Assembly (NCBI GenBank): GCA_000433775.1
Contig: HF998468.1
Coordinates: forward strand, 109,963 to 134,041
Reading direction: 5' to 3'
Length of the DNA: 24,079 nucleotides
From: Corallococcus sp. CAG:1435
GTDB lineage: Bacteria > Bacillota > Clostridia > Christensenellales > CAG-314
Part shown: piece after piece, positions 14,478 through 21,482 of the stretch
How the letters are laid out: each line of letters opens with the position of its first letter
Numbering within the stretch: the first letter of the stretch is position 1
Notes under the pieces: model-generated
Told to the model about the DNA's origin: nothing
Seen by the model: only the letters and a program-made list of their open reading frames with translations
Databases searched by the model: none
Program-made: the position numbers and the translations under genes

Positions 14478-14507
14478 GCAACAAAACCCCCCTTTGCAAC
14501 GTTTAAT
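14478..14507 (+). promoter_or_regulatory. ECF-type promoter motif (autoregulation of the sigma operon)
   Basis: GCAACAAA (14478-14485), 15 nt, GTTTAAT (14501-14507), then GAAAA four nt later. The same elements with the same 15-nt spacing occur before the lipoprotein gene (16151-16180). Read as an ECF promoter it is AAC-N17-CGT, the usual ECF layout. It ends 27 nt before the sigma ATG. Confidence 0.6.
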
Positions 14508-14534
14508 TACTGAAAACACAACCACGGAAAGCAT

Positions 14535-15041
14535 ATGCGAGAACAAAGAATCGATTTTTTAATAACGGAAATTGCAAAAAACAACAGCGATGCGGTTGCG
14601 GAACTTTTTGCAAGCATAAAAAACGGCGTGTATGCTTTCTTGTACCCCTACTTTAACAACCGTGCCGACACCGAGGACTGTTTGCAAACTACGTTTCTGA
14701 AAATCTGCAACAGTGCGTCCTGCTACCAACCGCACACAAACGGAAGGGCGTGGATTTTCCAGATAGCCAAAAACACCGCTTTGGACGCCTTGCGCCGAGA
14801 AAAATCCACCGTAAACGTGGATGACTTGCCGGAAAAAGGCAGGGAAATGCCACAGACGTTTGTGTTTGACGCCATGCAGCGAGTGCTGGATGTAGAAGAA
14901 AACACCATCGTGGTGTTGCACGTTTTGTGGGGTTACCGTCACAGAGAAATTGCCGCCATGCTTAATTGTCCCGTGGGTACGGTAACGTCCAAGTACAAAC
15001 GTGCCGTGGAAAAGTTGAAAAGAGAATTGAAGGAGAACTGA
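14535..15041 (+). CDS. ECF-type RNA polymerase sigma factor
   Basis: A 168-residue group 4 (ECF) sigma factor. Region 2 spans about residues 14-90, with the core-binding helix and YFNNRADTEDCLQTTFLKI (39-57) and the promoter-melting helix ending WIFQIAKNTALDALRRE (73-89). Region 4 (about 112-165) ends in the helix-turn-helix GYRHREIAAMLNCPVGTVTSKYKRAVEKLK. It is too short and differently built to be SigI, the usual partner of RsgI. The gene for its probable anti-sigma starts 2 nt after its stop, so the pair is translationally coupled. Upstream are a weak sigma-A-like promoter and an ECF-like motif shared with the lipoprotein gene, which suggests positive autoregulation. Confidence 0.92.
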   Translation: MREQRIDFLITEIAKNNSDAVAELFASIKNGVYAFLYPYFNNRADTEDCLQTTFLKICNSASCYQPHTNGRAWIFQIAKNTALDALRREKSTVNVDDLPEKGREMPQTFVFDAMQRVLDVEENTIVVLHVLWGYRHREIAAMLNCPVGTVTSKYKRAVEKLKRELKEN

Positions 15042-15043
15042 CA

Positions 15044-16123
15044 ATGAAATCGTGGAAAAAAAGATTGAAAAGCGAATTGGATGCAATAGTACCTGCGCAA
15101 CCTGCAAACGTGCGTTGCGACAGGGCGAAGTCCTCATCCGCAAACACGTTTTCCCGCCGTCCTGCCCTGTGGATTTCGGCGGTGGCTGCCGTGCTGGTAC
15201 TTGCCGTAGTGCTTCCCTTTGTTCTCCCCGTAGGACAAACCGCATCGGCATGCGTAACGGTGGAACTCAATCCGAAAGTAGCCTTTGTAACGGAAAAAGG
15301 CGTCGTTTCCGACAGTGTCGCCCTCAACGAAGACGCCGACATTGTCCTCAACTACGACAGACTGTATGAAAAACTTTTGGGGTTGCCGATAGACGAAGCG
15401 GTAACGCTTTTTGTGGATTATTCGGCACGTTTAGGGTTTGTGGATATGGACGACGTTGCGACGCTGCGTGTCAGCGGAGGGGATGGCGAAAGCCTTGCTA
15501 CCGTTGCAAACAGCCTAAACGACTACTTCCAAAAGAAGGGCGTGTACGCCGTTGTAGCGGAAAACGTAACGGATGCCGACGGGCTTGCGTCCATTTTGGG
15601 AGAAAGCCTCAAAAACTTTTTCAACGACACTGCCCGCCAATCTCCCTTTATTTCTCAAAGACAGGCGGAAGGGCTTTCCAAGCAACAGTTGCAAAGTTAC
15701 TACCAAAGTCATTATCTCTACGGCGAAGTGAAAAACACCGTGCGGTTGCTTGTTTCGCACTTTTTGGATGAGTTGGGAGATATTGCCTCTTCGGCGATAG
15801 CACACCTCGAAGAACTTGCCAACTACATTTCCGACGAAGTTTTCGACAGGGTAGGCGAAACGTTGGTACAACTGATTTCTTTGGTGTGGCCGGACGCCTC
15901 CGCATTGCAGGATTTGGTGCATATTCCGCAAAGTTTGCAGGAATTTGCCCAAAAGGTAACGGATTTCCTCAACGTGCAGGTGCAAATGCGGTTGCAATTT
16001 TACGGCGAAATGTATCAAACGGTAAGGGAAGCCATTTCCGATGCGGATTTTGACGCCTTTGTTCAAAACATAGTAGCGCAGTACGGTTCTGCCAACGACT
16101 ATTGGCAAAACGCCAACAACTGA
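15044..16123 (+). CDS. RsgI-like transmembrane anti-sigma factor
   Basis: A 359-residue single-pass membrane protein. The short cytoplasmic N-terminus (1-41, starting MKSWKKRLKSELDAIVP) would bind the sigma factor; a helix spans about 42-63. Next comes an RsgI-like domain (about 70-170) with the Asn-Pro pair at Asn76-Pro77, in VTVELNPKVAFV. In characterised RsgI proteins the corresponding Asn-Pro bond is cleaved autocatalytically, an essential step of signalling. The remainder (about 180-359) is mainly helical and unlike the sugar-binding modules of cellulosomal RsgI proteins. The ATG at 15044 follows AAGGAGAAC and sits 2 nt after the sigma stop. The combination of an ECF sigma with an RsgI-like sensor is inferred from adjacency. 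A decayed copy of residues 251-284 lies at 12819-12920. Confidence 0.82.
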   Translation: MKSWKKRLKSELDAIVPAQPANVRCDRAKSSSANTFSRRPALWISAVAAVLVLAVVLPFVLPVGQTASACVTVELNPKVAFVTEKGVVSDSVALNEDADIVLNYDRLYEKLLGLPIDEAVTLFVDYSARLGFVDMDDVATLRVSGGDGESLATVANSLNDYFQKKGVYAVVAENVTDADGLASILGESLKNFFNDTARQSPFISQRQAEGLSKQQLQSYYQSHYLYGEVKNTVRLLVSHFLDELGDIASSAIAHLEELANYISDEVFDRVGETLVQLISLVWPDASALQDLVHIPQSLQEFAQKVTDFLNVQVQMRLQFYGEMYQTVREAISDADFDAFVQNIVAQYGSANDYWQNANN

Positions 16124-16150
16124 AAATTTCAAAAAAAAATCAATTTGTGT

Positions 16151-16180
16151 GCAACAAACGGCACTTTGATTTCGTTTAAT
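16151..16180 (+). promoter_or_regulatory. ECF-type promoter motif of the RsgI-like lipoprotein gene
   Basis: GCAACAAA (16151-16158), 15 nt, GTTTAAT (16174-16180), GAAAA four nt later: the same arrangement as at 14478-14507. It ends 35 nt before the lipoprotein ATG. No sigma-A promoter was seen in this 92-bp gap, so the lipoprotein may depend on the adjacent ECF sigma. Confidence 0.6.
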
Positions 16181-16215
16181 GTGCGAAAAGACAAAAACGA
16201 AAAGGAGGTTTCGTT

Positions 16216-17736
16216 ATGAAAAAAGTAGCGTGGATATTATCCGTGGTTTTGTGCGTTTCCCTTTTGATTGTGTGTTTTGCAGGGTGCGCACCCAAGGGGG
16301 ACGAAGCCAATTCTTTTGTGGCATTGGACATAAATCCCTCGGTAGAAATGGTAGTTGACAGCAACGACAAGGTTGTCAGCGTCTACGGTTCCAACGAAGA
16401 CGGACAGGTTTTGCTGTACGGCATGGTGGAAGACTTGGTGGGCAAAGACGTGGAGTACGTCGTTGCACAAATTACCCGTGAGGCGGCGGAACTCAACTAT
16501 CTGTTTGACGGCAAAGCCGTACATGTAAGCGTATCGTCGGGGCGTGGCGAATTTGTCGCCGACAAACTGACGGGAAAAATTGAAACGGCAGTATCGGAAC
16601 ATGCGGCAGAGGCGGGCATCACAGTTGTTACCGACGGCGAACTTCCCTATTCGTTGCAACGCCGTCTGGAAGAATTCAAGGCAAAGTATCCCGACGACGA
16701 AGTAATTCAGAACCTCGGTTTTGCGCAATTCCGTTTGGCGGTGTCGGCATCCGAAACAGGACAGGTAACGTTGGAAGCAGCCGTCAAACTTGACACAAAG
16801 CAACTGATGGCAATGCTGACTGCGGCAAGCGAAAACATTGCGGAATTTGCCACCAGAACCTACGAGCAGGCAAAAGCCGCAGCAAGCCAGGTGTACGACC
16901 AACTTGCAGCCAAAACGTTGGACAGCATCTACGCAGCCTATTACACATTGCACGCTTTGGAACATCCCACAACAGTGTACTACGGCGTGATGTACGAAAT
17001 GTACTCGTGGAGTGCGCACGGTATCGGAGCCATTGCCGACGTTGTAAAATACATGCAGACCGTTTCCGAAACACCGCTGACGGAGGAACAAATTGCCGTT
17101 GTCGTTCAAGCGTTGAACCTTTCCGAAGAGGAAGTTGAAAACATACGCAATGCTGACGGCGAAGTAACGGTAAGAAGTATCGAAGCGTACGCCAACAAAC
17201 TGTTTGAAAACAGCGAAGCGGGCGAGTTGGTGGCACAACACAAAGAGGCTTTGACGCAGGCTCTGCACGACATAGAAGCCCAACTGACGGTGGAAGTTGC
17301 AGCCTTTGCCGAAGAGTACGCCGATGAAATTCAACTTGTGGCAACTTCTGCTCAACAATTTGCCACACTTGCCGAGTCGTTGCTTCCCCCCGTCGTAACG
17401 GAAAATGCCAAAGGTTTCATCAACGAAATGAAAGAAACGGCACGGCAACTCAAAGACCTTGCCGACAAGTACCGCAACGAAGGTTTTTCGGCGGCACCCC
17501 TGTATGAGGCGGAAGCGTTGCTTACGGAGCGGGCAAACGCAATGTTGGAAAACATCAAAGCCGACCTCACCGAAGAGCAACTTGCCGAAGTGGAAGAAAT
17601 CAGGGCATCTGCCGAAGCGACGCTTGCTTCTGCAAAAGAAACGTTGGAAAATGCCCTTGCAACTGCGGAAGCGGAAGCACGTGCCTACCTTGAATCCCTG
17701 AAAGAACAAAGGCAAAGCGAAGCGTCCGCTCAATAA
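16216..17736 (+). CDS. Secreted lipoprotein with RsgI-like domain and long helical C-terminus
   Basis: A 506-residue predicted lipoprotein. The signal peptide ends in a lipobox-like FAGC with Cys24 (Phe at -3 is unusual). Residues about 32-125 form an RsgI-like domain: FVALDINPSVEMVVDSND, then NEDGQVLL, with Asn40-Pro41 where RsgI proteins self-cleave. Unlike RsgI it has no cytoplasmic segment to hold a sigma factor. From about residue 140 the chain is almost entirely helical; the end (about 400-506) is Ala/Glu/Lys-rich and probably coiled coil. It follows the anti-sigma gene by 92 bp, with AAAGGAGG before the ATG, its own ECF-like promoter, and a strong terminator after it. A cell-surface partner or decoy for the anti-sigma is a reasonable inference; no enzymatic motif was seen. 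Confidence 0.82.
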   Translation: MKKVAWILSVVLCVSLLIVCFAGCAPKGDEANSFVALDINPSVEMVVDSNDKVVSVYGSNEDGQVLLYGMVEDLVGKDVEYVVAQITREAAELNYLFDGKAVHVSVSSGRGEFVADKLTGKIETAVSEHAAEAGITVVTDGELPYSLQRRLEEFKAKYPDDEVIQNLGFAQFRLAVSASETGQVTLEAAVKLDTKQLMAMLTAASENIAEFATRTYEQAKAAASQVYDQLAAKTLDSIYAAYYTLHALEHPTTVYYGVMYEMYSWSAHGIGAIADVVKYMQTVSETPLTEEQIAVVVQALNLSEEEVENIRNADGEVTVRSIEAYANKLFENSEAGELVAQHKEALTQALHDIEAQLTVEVAAFAEEYADEIQLVATSAQQFATLAESLLPPVVTENAKGFINEMKETARQLKDLADKYRNEGFSAAPLYEAEALLTERANAMLENIKADLTEEQLAEVEEIRASAEATLASAKETLENALATAEAEARAYLESLKEQRQSEASAQ

Positions 17737-17764
17737 CTTTCAACTACAGTCCCTTCCTTAAATA

Positions 17765-17806
17765 GTGTGCCGTCCGAGGTTTATGCTTCGGGCGGCACAC
17801 CTTTTT
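17765..17806 (+). terminator. Intrinsic terminator of the lipoprotein gene
   Basis: A 13-bp stem: GTGTGCCGTCCGA (17765-17777) with TCGGGCGGCACAC (17788-17800), one G-U pair, 10-nt loop, then CTTTTTG. It closes the sigma/anti-sigma/lipoprotein unit. Confidence 0.88.
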
Positions 17807-17879
17807 GAAACGAGTCCTGCAAAAGAACGTTGCCTTTTGACGTGGCGCAGGTACACGGCAGACGTGTTTTTACAGCAAA

Positions 17880-17908
17880 AACACCGCTTGCGTTGCGCAA
17901 GCGGTGTT
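17880..17908. terminator. Terminator between convergent units (serves the leftward sigma gene)
   Basis: A 13-bp perfect stem, AACACCGCTTGCG (17880-17892) with CGCAAGCGGTGTT (17896-17908), 3-nt loop. On the minus strand a T run follows at once (five A at 17877-17881 on plus); on the plus strand GGTATTTTTT follows. It terminates the leftward sigma gene and can act in both directions. Confidence 0.85.
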
Positions 17909-17937
17909 GGTATTTTTTGCAGAAATTTTCCGAAAAA

Positions 17938-18429
17938 CTAGTTTGACGACAAAATGTTTTTGAGTTTTCCTTTAAGGCGGTTGTGCATTTTAATTACCGT
18001 ATCGTAGGGTTTGTCCATGATGTTTGCCGCCTCTTTGAGGGTGTATCCGCAAAACCATTTCAAAATCACCACGTCACGTTCGCTTTCTGTCAATTGTCCC
18101 ATGGCATGCCAGATTTCCACCGACATTTCGTCGTTGAAGTCGGAAAACAACTTTGCCTGTTCGTTTACAGTGGGGTTGTTTTCCGAATTTCTTTTGCCCA
18201 ACTGTTTGCACATGGAGTACAACCATCCTTCGGGTTTTTGTATGTAAGGCAGGTCCGTTGTGCGTATGTACTGAAAAAAATCTTCCGACATGGCTTTTGC
18301 AACTTCTTTGTTTCCGTACTGATACAAACAAAACTTTGTTGCCAACGGACAAAATTCGTCGTGAAAAAGGCGGAAGTTGTCTTCGTCCTTGATGTTTTTC
18401 AGTAATTCGTTGAATTTTTCCCTTGTCAT
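17938..18429 (-). CDS. Second ECF-type RNA polymerase sigma factor
   Basis: A 163-residue group 4 sigma factor. Region 2 covers about residues 18-85 (with EGWLYSMCKQLGKR at 67-80 as the DNA-melting helix), and region 4 covers about 105-160 with the helix-turn-helix GYTLKEAANIMDKPYDTVIKMHNRLKGKLK. The ATG at 18429 is preferred to a GTG at 18438 because AAAGAG lies 8 nt upstream of the ATG but would overlap the GTG. No anti-sigma gene lies beside it in the same direction; it converges on the RsgI-like lipoprotein gene with back-to-back terminators between. Its sequence differs greatly from the first sigma, so this is not a recent duplicate. Its sigma-A promoter is overlapped by an inverted repeat. 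Confidence 0.88.
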   Translation of the reverse strand: MTREKFNELLKNIKDEDNFRLFHDEFCPLATKFCLYQYGNKEVAKAMSEDFFQYIRTTDLPYIQKPEGWLYSMCKQLGKRNSENNPTVNEQAKLFSDFNDEMSVEIWHAMGQLTESERDVVILKWFCGYTLKEAANIMDKPYDTVIKMHNRLKGKLKNILSSN

Positions 18430-18460
18430 AAGTTTCACTCTTTGAAGTATACTTTATTAC

Positions 18461-18489
18461 ATTTTAATGTCATTGCAACTGTTTGTAAA
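18461..18489 (-). promoter_or_regulatory. Promoter of the second sigma gene
   Basis: On the minus strand TTTACA (18484-18489), 17-bp spacer, TAAAAT (18461-18466). The -35 lies inside the inverted repeat at 18483-18513. Confidence 0.6.
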
Positions 18490-18513
18490 CAATTTTACAA
18501 CAAATTGTTACAA
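18483..18513. promoter_or_regulatory. Inverted repeat over the -35 of the second sigma gene (operator candidate)
   Basis: TTGTAAACAATTT on the left matches the reverse complement of AAATTGTTACAA on the right, apart from one extra A, around a short centre. The left arm contains the -35 hexamer, so a bound dimer would block the promoter. No obvious repressor gene is in the window. Confidence 0.45.
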
Positions 18514-18639
18514 ATTTTGCAAAAAAACACAAAAAACGCCACGGGAAAGCGGGAAAAACAACTCACTTTGCCTGTGACGTCTGGTAAACTTGCAATTTGA
18601 TTGACTCTGCAAAACCTCAAACAAAGGGAAATGCGGCTT

Positions 18640-19836
18640 CTACCGTACACGCACCAATCCGTAACTGTCAAGCAGCATTTCCACGCTGTCGCAACAGTTT
18701 CCGTAACAAATGACGTGGTGGTTTCCGCAGGGGCGTTGCAACAGCAGTTTCACGTCCTCGTCAAGATGCACACGTATTTGCGTCCTGCACAAATTATCCT
18801 CTTCCAGGTTGCCTGTAATTTGTCCGCTACTCAAGAAGTAGTGTTTCAGGTCGGAGGAAAGACGCAACACGGTAACGTCGCCGACATGCATTTTGCCACG
18901 CACGGCAACGCCTATGCCGCTTTCAAAATGCGTGTCCAGTTTGAAACTTTCCGTCATGGAAAGGGGCAACGTACAGTGGGCAAAAACAACGCTGTTTTCC
19001 GCCGTTTCTATGCGAGAAGGATTTGCCTGAAAAGATGGTTTTCCGCACACGGCACGCAGTACGCACATGGAAAGCATTGCCATAAGGTCGCCTTCGCAGG
19101 TGGCAACGGTATTTTCGCTGTTTAAGAAAGCCAACGCCATGCATCCCGTCATCTTCACGTCGGAAAGCAGGTCGAAACAGCGCAATGCAAACCCGTCAAG
19201 ACGGTGTTTTTCCACAATCTGTTTCACGCATTCGTAAATATTAAGCGAACTTTCCAATTCCGATTTGTCAAAGGCACCGTCGGGAAGTTGCTTTTGCGAC
19301 GGATGCATGGTCTTGGACATATTTTCCAGTTCCGCAAGGTCTATGTCCTCTATTTCCGTGCCGAACAGTTTTCTTACTGCGGCGTAGTCGGGCACCGAGG
19401 CAATCAGCCAATCGGAAGGTTTTCCTATCATTCCGAGACGCATGTCGGCAAGTTTTTTGCGTGCTTTGCCCAATTTGCACAGTTGCGTTATTCTGCGAGC
19501 AATGTGGTCTGTGTCGCCGTGCAGTACTTCGCCTTCCAACTGCCTGTTTTTCAGATAGGTCAAAATTTCCAAAGAAGCGGCAAGGCTGTTGTTTGCGCCG
19601 TTTGTCAGCAGGTAGTAGGGAGGTTGCAGTTGTGCAAAATTTTGCAAAAACAAACCTTCCGAACCGCCCGTCTGCACAAAAATGAGTTTCAAATCACAGT
19701 CGTAGTCATCAAGTGCCGCCGTTTCTATGGGTAAGCCCACGGCTTTTTGTATCGCCTGCAAAAAATCTTTTTGTTGTTGAAGGAAGTTTTCCGAGTACTT
19801 CAATGCCGAACGGAAAGTGGCAATTTTAATTTTCAT
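18640..19836 (-). CDS. L-fucose/L-arabinose isomerase-like protein
   Basis: A 398-residue protein resembling the fucose/arabinose isomerase superfamily as found in many Clostridia. Recognisable features are QTGGSEG (55-61), the substrate-side loop GMIGKPSDWLIAS (135-147), CEGDLMAML (247-255), a conserved GKPSFQANPSRI (265-276) and FAHCTLP (285-291). The CEGD and HCT segments are where the isomerase C-terminal domain carries metal-binding Glu/Asp and His residues. It is shorter than true FucI (about 590) or AraA (about 500), so isomerase activity on a specific sugar is not assured. The ATG at 19836 follows AAAGAGG and matches the protein's domain start; further in-frame start codons upstream would add a poorly conserved hydrophobic stretch. 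No sugar-catabolism genes are adjacent. Confidence 0.65.
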   Translation of the reverse strand: MKIKIATFRSALKYSENFLQQQKDFLQAIQKAVGLPIETAALDDYDCDLKLIFVQTGGSEGLFLQNFAQLQPPYYLLTNGANNSLAASLEILTYLKNRQLEGEVLHGDTDHIARRITQLCKLGKARKKLADMRLGMIGKPSDWLIASVPDYAAVRKLFGTEIEDIDLAELENMSKTMHPSQKQLPDGAFDKSELESSLNIYECVKQIVEKHRLDGFALRCFDLLSDVKMTGCMALAFLNSENTVATCEGDLMAMLSMCVLRAVCGKPSFQANPSRIETAENSVVFAHCTLPLSMTESFKLDTHFESGIGVAVRGKMHVGDVTVLRLSSDLKHYFLSSGQITGNLEEDNLCRTQIRVHLDEDVKLLLQRPCGNHHVICYGNCCDSVEMLLDSYGLVRVR

Positions 19837-20014
19837 TTTGCGCCTCTTTAGATTTTGTGTTAGCAGTATTGTAAGCAGTTCCGATACGATGCTGTATTTG
19901 ATTTGAAATAAAAGTAAAAACCAACTTTTGACAAACACAATACTTGTAATTTTACCAATTATTCAAATGCATCCGACTTAAAACTTACAGTTTACACCCA
20001 AATTACAAACACGG

Positions 20015-20374
20015 TTATTTTATTTCATCGAATGTTTCAGGTGCAGTTGAAATATATTCCGTCTTTTCAAATTTACGCAATATTTTTTTCTCAATAAATA
20101 CCATGGCAACGGCAATTACAACACACAGCAGGTACGTTACAAGCAGAATAAGTGCAATAAAAGTTGCTTCAGGTAAGGTATTCAACAATTTTAACGCCAG
20201 CACTATCAAGGCAAATCCCACGATTATTGGAATTAGGCTAAAAAAATACCATTTGAATGCCAACGAAGGTCTTTTTCTGCCTGTCTTTATCAAACAGGAA
20301 AACAGAATAATCAACAGTCCCACAAAAGGTATCAACGACAAAAAATATTGAATTGTATAGATATCTTTTTTCAT
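20015..20374 (-). CDS. Small membrane protein, possibly an orphan immunity protein
   Basis: A 119-residue protein with three likely transmembrane helices (about residues 8-29, 42-64, 69-96), a basic KKILRKFEK segment and an acidic soluble tail. I do not recognise a family. The ATG at 20374 is chosen over an in-frame start 18 nt upstream because AGAGG lies 5 nt before it. It sits 85 bp downstream of a decayed RHS core fragment on the same strand. In RHS loci this is where the immunity gene of the lost toxin would be, so an orphan immunity role is possible; it is inference only. It is more AT-rich than the genes to its left. Confidence 0.6.
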   Translation of the reverse strand: MKKDIYTIQYFLSLIPFVGLLIILFSCLIKTGRKRPSLAFKWYFFSLIPIIVGFALIVLALKLLNTLPEATFIALILLVTYLLCVVIAVAMVFIEKKILRKFEKTEYISTAPETFDEIK

Positions 20375-20459
20375 GTATTCCTCTGTTAACATAAATTTAT
20401 TGAAAAGATCAATTCCGCAATATGCACCGGATTTTAAGTGCTACGTCATAAGTTGATTT

Positions 20460-20813
20460 CTAACGGCAACAACTCTGTTCGGCAACGTAGTAGCGGGATT
20501 GCAAGTAGTACAAGCCAAGGTCGCTGTCGAAGTAGTAACTGCGGTAGCGGAAGGGGTTGATGGTTGCAATGCCTGCCGTGTTAAGTATTACCGTGCACTT
20601 GCCGTAAGCGTCGTAGGCATATTCCGCCACTTTGGTGCTTCCTTGGTATACGGCAATAATGTCGCCAAACAGATTCTTTCGGTAGGTGTACAGTGTGTTG
20701 TCGTACACAAATCCCGTCAGTCCTTCGCCGTTGTACAGGAATGTGATGTATTTCGTTCCGCTTGAAGTTACCGTCTTTTCCTGTGCCAAGGTTAAGGCGT
20801 CAATGATGCTTTT
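20460..20813 (-). pseudogene. RHS repeat core fragment lacking both ends
   Basis: An open frame of about 117 codons, bounded upstream by a stop and with no credible start. It encodes RHS/YD-repeat core sequence: VYDNTLYTYRKNLFGDIIAVY, AEYAYDAYGKCTV, NPFRYRSYYFDSDLGLYYLQSRYYV. In an intact RHS protein this leads to the NADD...YVDPSG junction and a variable toxin; here the frame ends ten codons after the core in a Cys-rich tail and a stop, so the toxin tip is missing. The 3' end shares about 35 nearly identical bases with the second RHS module at 22783-22820, and an internal piece is repeated at 20876-20948. Confidence 0.75.
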
Positions 20814-20875
20814 TTAATTTTGCTATTATATAGATATTTTACAGCGTTGAAATAATCTTTGTCAATAGTGGAAAT

Positions 20876-20948
20876 TGTCGTACACAAAGCCCGTCAGTCC
20901 TTCGCCGTTGTATAGGAATGTGAGGTATTTCGTTCCGCTTGAAGTTAC
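20876..20948 (-). repeat. Duplicate RHS core piece
   Basis: About 73 bp nearly identical to 20697-20769. On the minus strand it reads TSSGTKYLTFLYNGEGLTG and on to a tyrosine-aspartate-asparagine, the same stretch as in the RHS fragment beside it. It is too short to function and probably marks a recombination breakpoint. Confidence 0.8.
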
Positions 20949-20950
20949 AT

Positions 20951-21205
20951 ATTTCAACATACCGTTTGATAAAAAAACGTTACAAAACAGGTAATGCAAT
21001 CTAATTCTTAAAGTGGTGCAAAGTAACGTAACCCGTTTATATGCCCAAAGTCGCTGAATTTAATAGTGGAATTTTGCAATGAGTTTCTTTTTGGAAATAA
21101 AACACTGCGTTGCTTGTTGATTGGGTGCTTATTTCAACAACCGTTTGATAAAAAACGTTACAAAACAGGTAATGCAATCAAATTCTTAAGTGGTGCAAAG
21201 TAACG
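20951..21205. repeat. Pair of ~75-bp direct repeats
   Basis: Copy 1 (20951-21028) and copy 2 (21131-21205) begin ATTTCAACA, contain CCGTTTGATAAAAAACGTTACAAAACAGG-like sequence and end AGTGGTGCAAAGTAACG, differing by only a few bases and single-base indels. The period is about 180 bp. Neither copy has a coding frame. Copy 1 directly abuts the duplicate RHS piece. Confidence 0.85.
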
Positions 21206-21261
21206 GCAATTTGTTTTCCGTGGGTTAGTGTACGAACGGTTATTGTTTTGTTACAAAGAAA

Positions 21262-21296
21262 AAGAGTGCAACTGCCTTGTGGACAGTTACACTCTT
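21262..21296 (-). terminator. Intrinsic terminator for the leftward RHS/immunity unit
   Basis: AAGAGTGCAACTG (21262-21274) pairs with CAGTTACACTCTT (21284-21296) with one C-A mismatch and a 9-nt loop. On the minus strand CTCTTTTTCTTTG follows, giving a U-rich tail in the direction of the immunity gene at 21483-22103. Confidence 0.75.
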
Positions 21297-21327
21297 GCAG
21301 TGTAAGCATTTGAATATTATTTATTCA

Positions 21328-21477
21328 TCATTTGTTCCTAAGCATATTTAATTCTAAATAGAAATCATAATTAAATAATAAGGCAAATCCACTTTCATAA
21401 TAAATTTCCCAGTTTTTGTGTCTTATGTCAAATAAAAATTCCGCTGTCAGATCAATACTTTACAAAACTAATTCCAT
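21328..21477 (-). pseudogene. Broken small gene of unknown function in the RHS locus
   Basis: A 50-codon stretch on the minus strand that starts ATG and would encode MELVL, a stop, then SIDLTAEFLFDIRHKNWEIY and more, ending ELNMLRNK and a stop. After the single TAA the frame stays open for 43 codons with sensible protein-like composition. The TAA could have arisen from a lysine codon. There is no clear ribosome binding site. It lies 5 bp after the immunity gene, in a different frame, and before the terminator. It may be the remnant of another small immunity-like gene. Confidence 0.35.
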
Positions 21478-21482
21478 TAGTG

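Noticed and set aside
14535..16123. A true SigI-RsgI pair
   Set aside because: The sigma factor is 168 residues with ordinary ECF regions 2 and 4, and the anti-sigma lacks the longer cytoplasmic RsgI N-terminal domain; only the outer domain is RsgI-like.
16237..17733. 498-codon minus-strand open frame antisense to the lipoprotein
   Set aside because: No ribosome binding site, Cys/Phe/Arg-rich composition and no family; the plus-strand protein has a signal peptide and an RsgI-like domain.
20951..21205. CRISPR array
   Set aside because: There are only two repeats, each about 75 bp, with a spacing of about 100 bp, and no cas genes.
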